The translations under genes were made by a program, and so were the position numbers. The notes under the pieces are model-generated. The model was not told where the DNA came from. It did not search any database and saw nothing but the letters and a program-made list of their open reading frames with translations. A DNA stretch of 29,399 nucleotides from Sperchopsis tessellata (Eukaryota > Arthropoda > Insecta > Coleoptera > Hydrophilidae). This document shows, piece by piece, positions 29,100 to 29,399 of this stretch. The stretch's first letter is position 1, and each line of letters starts with the position of its first letter. The stretch spans positions 1-29,399 of the forward strand of contig JAWQRN010000451.1 in assembly GCA_033557685.1 (NCBI GenBank), given 5' to 3'.

Positions 29100-29399
29100 A
29101 CTTCTCACATATTCCGACTTTTTGACAGTTACCTAAGAAATACACTGTACTAGAAACGACTTAATTGTTTATCTTCCTTCGCTATTCAAGAGGCATAAGT
29201 TTAAATTACAGATAAAAAAGAGTTGCTTTTCTTTTTACGATTGAAACTATTGCCATACTTTTTAAAAAAATCTGAATACAGTCCTTGCCAGGTGATAGAT
29301 GAATAAATTCTTTGGATTGCAATTATTTTTTAAAAAAATAAATGTTTTTTTTTAATATCTCATTGTTAAAAATGAATAGCCTAATAATATATATATATA
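29100..29399. other. AT-rich sequence to window end, no gene seen
   Basis: Contains T- and A-runs near 29340 and a (TA)n run at 29386-29399. Nothing coding recognised. Confidence 0.5.

Overview
The window is AT-rich animal DNA, most likely from an arthropod and probably an insect with a large, repeat-rich genome. The mix of families supports this: R1-clade, CR1/Jockey-like and RTE-like LINEs, Penelope-like elements, a BEL/Pao LTR element, an irritans-type mariner, pogo/Tigger, hAT and Tc1/mariner relics, and a tRNA-derived SINE. I see no intact host gene, no rRNA or tRNA gene and no CRISPR array. Every protein-like signal is a broken, multi-copy element, so nearly all entries are relics placed by motif recognition.

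Layout. 1-1701: R1-clade LINE RT relic (+) with an A-run. 1720-2354: Tc1/mariner-like transposase relic (+). 3400-4263: LINE RNase H and C-terminus (-). 4352-4461: short palindromic Penelope-related insertion. 4470-8780: mostly featureless, with a T-rich tract and a hairpin followed by a poly(A) signal. 8784-8945: minisatellite and a second hairpin of the same design. 9290-10080: LINE RT C-terminus (+). 10185-10465: hAT C-terminus (+). 10617-12200: CR1/Jockey-like LINE (-), split by a 129-bp Penelope-related palindrome at 11231-11359. 12200-12461: SINE (-). 13110-14353 plus 18106-18375: one pseudogene of an unnamed multi-copy arthropod family (-), split by a 3.75-kb BEL/Pao element at 14354-18105. 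19620-20690: Penelope-like RT and GIY-YIG relic (+). 20824-23163: a very large inverted repeat holding two Penelope 3' ends head to head, with a second foldback element nested in its right arm. 24370-25330: LINE (-). 25332-26270: Tigger/pogo relic (+). 26311-26480: related LTR fragment. 27236-29095: RTE-like LINE (-) split by a nearly full-length dead mariner at 27682-28905.

The chief interest is the layered history of insertions, four of them datable relative to their hosts because the host reading frame or target duplication can be read on both sides. The second point of interest is a Penelope-derived palindrome family found five times in the window, whose core resembles part of a hammerhead ribozyme. 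The third is the unnamed protein family hit by the BEL element.
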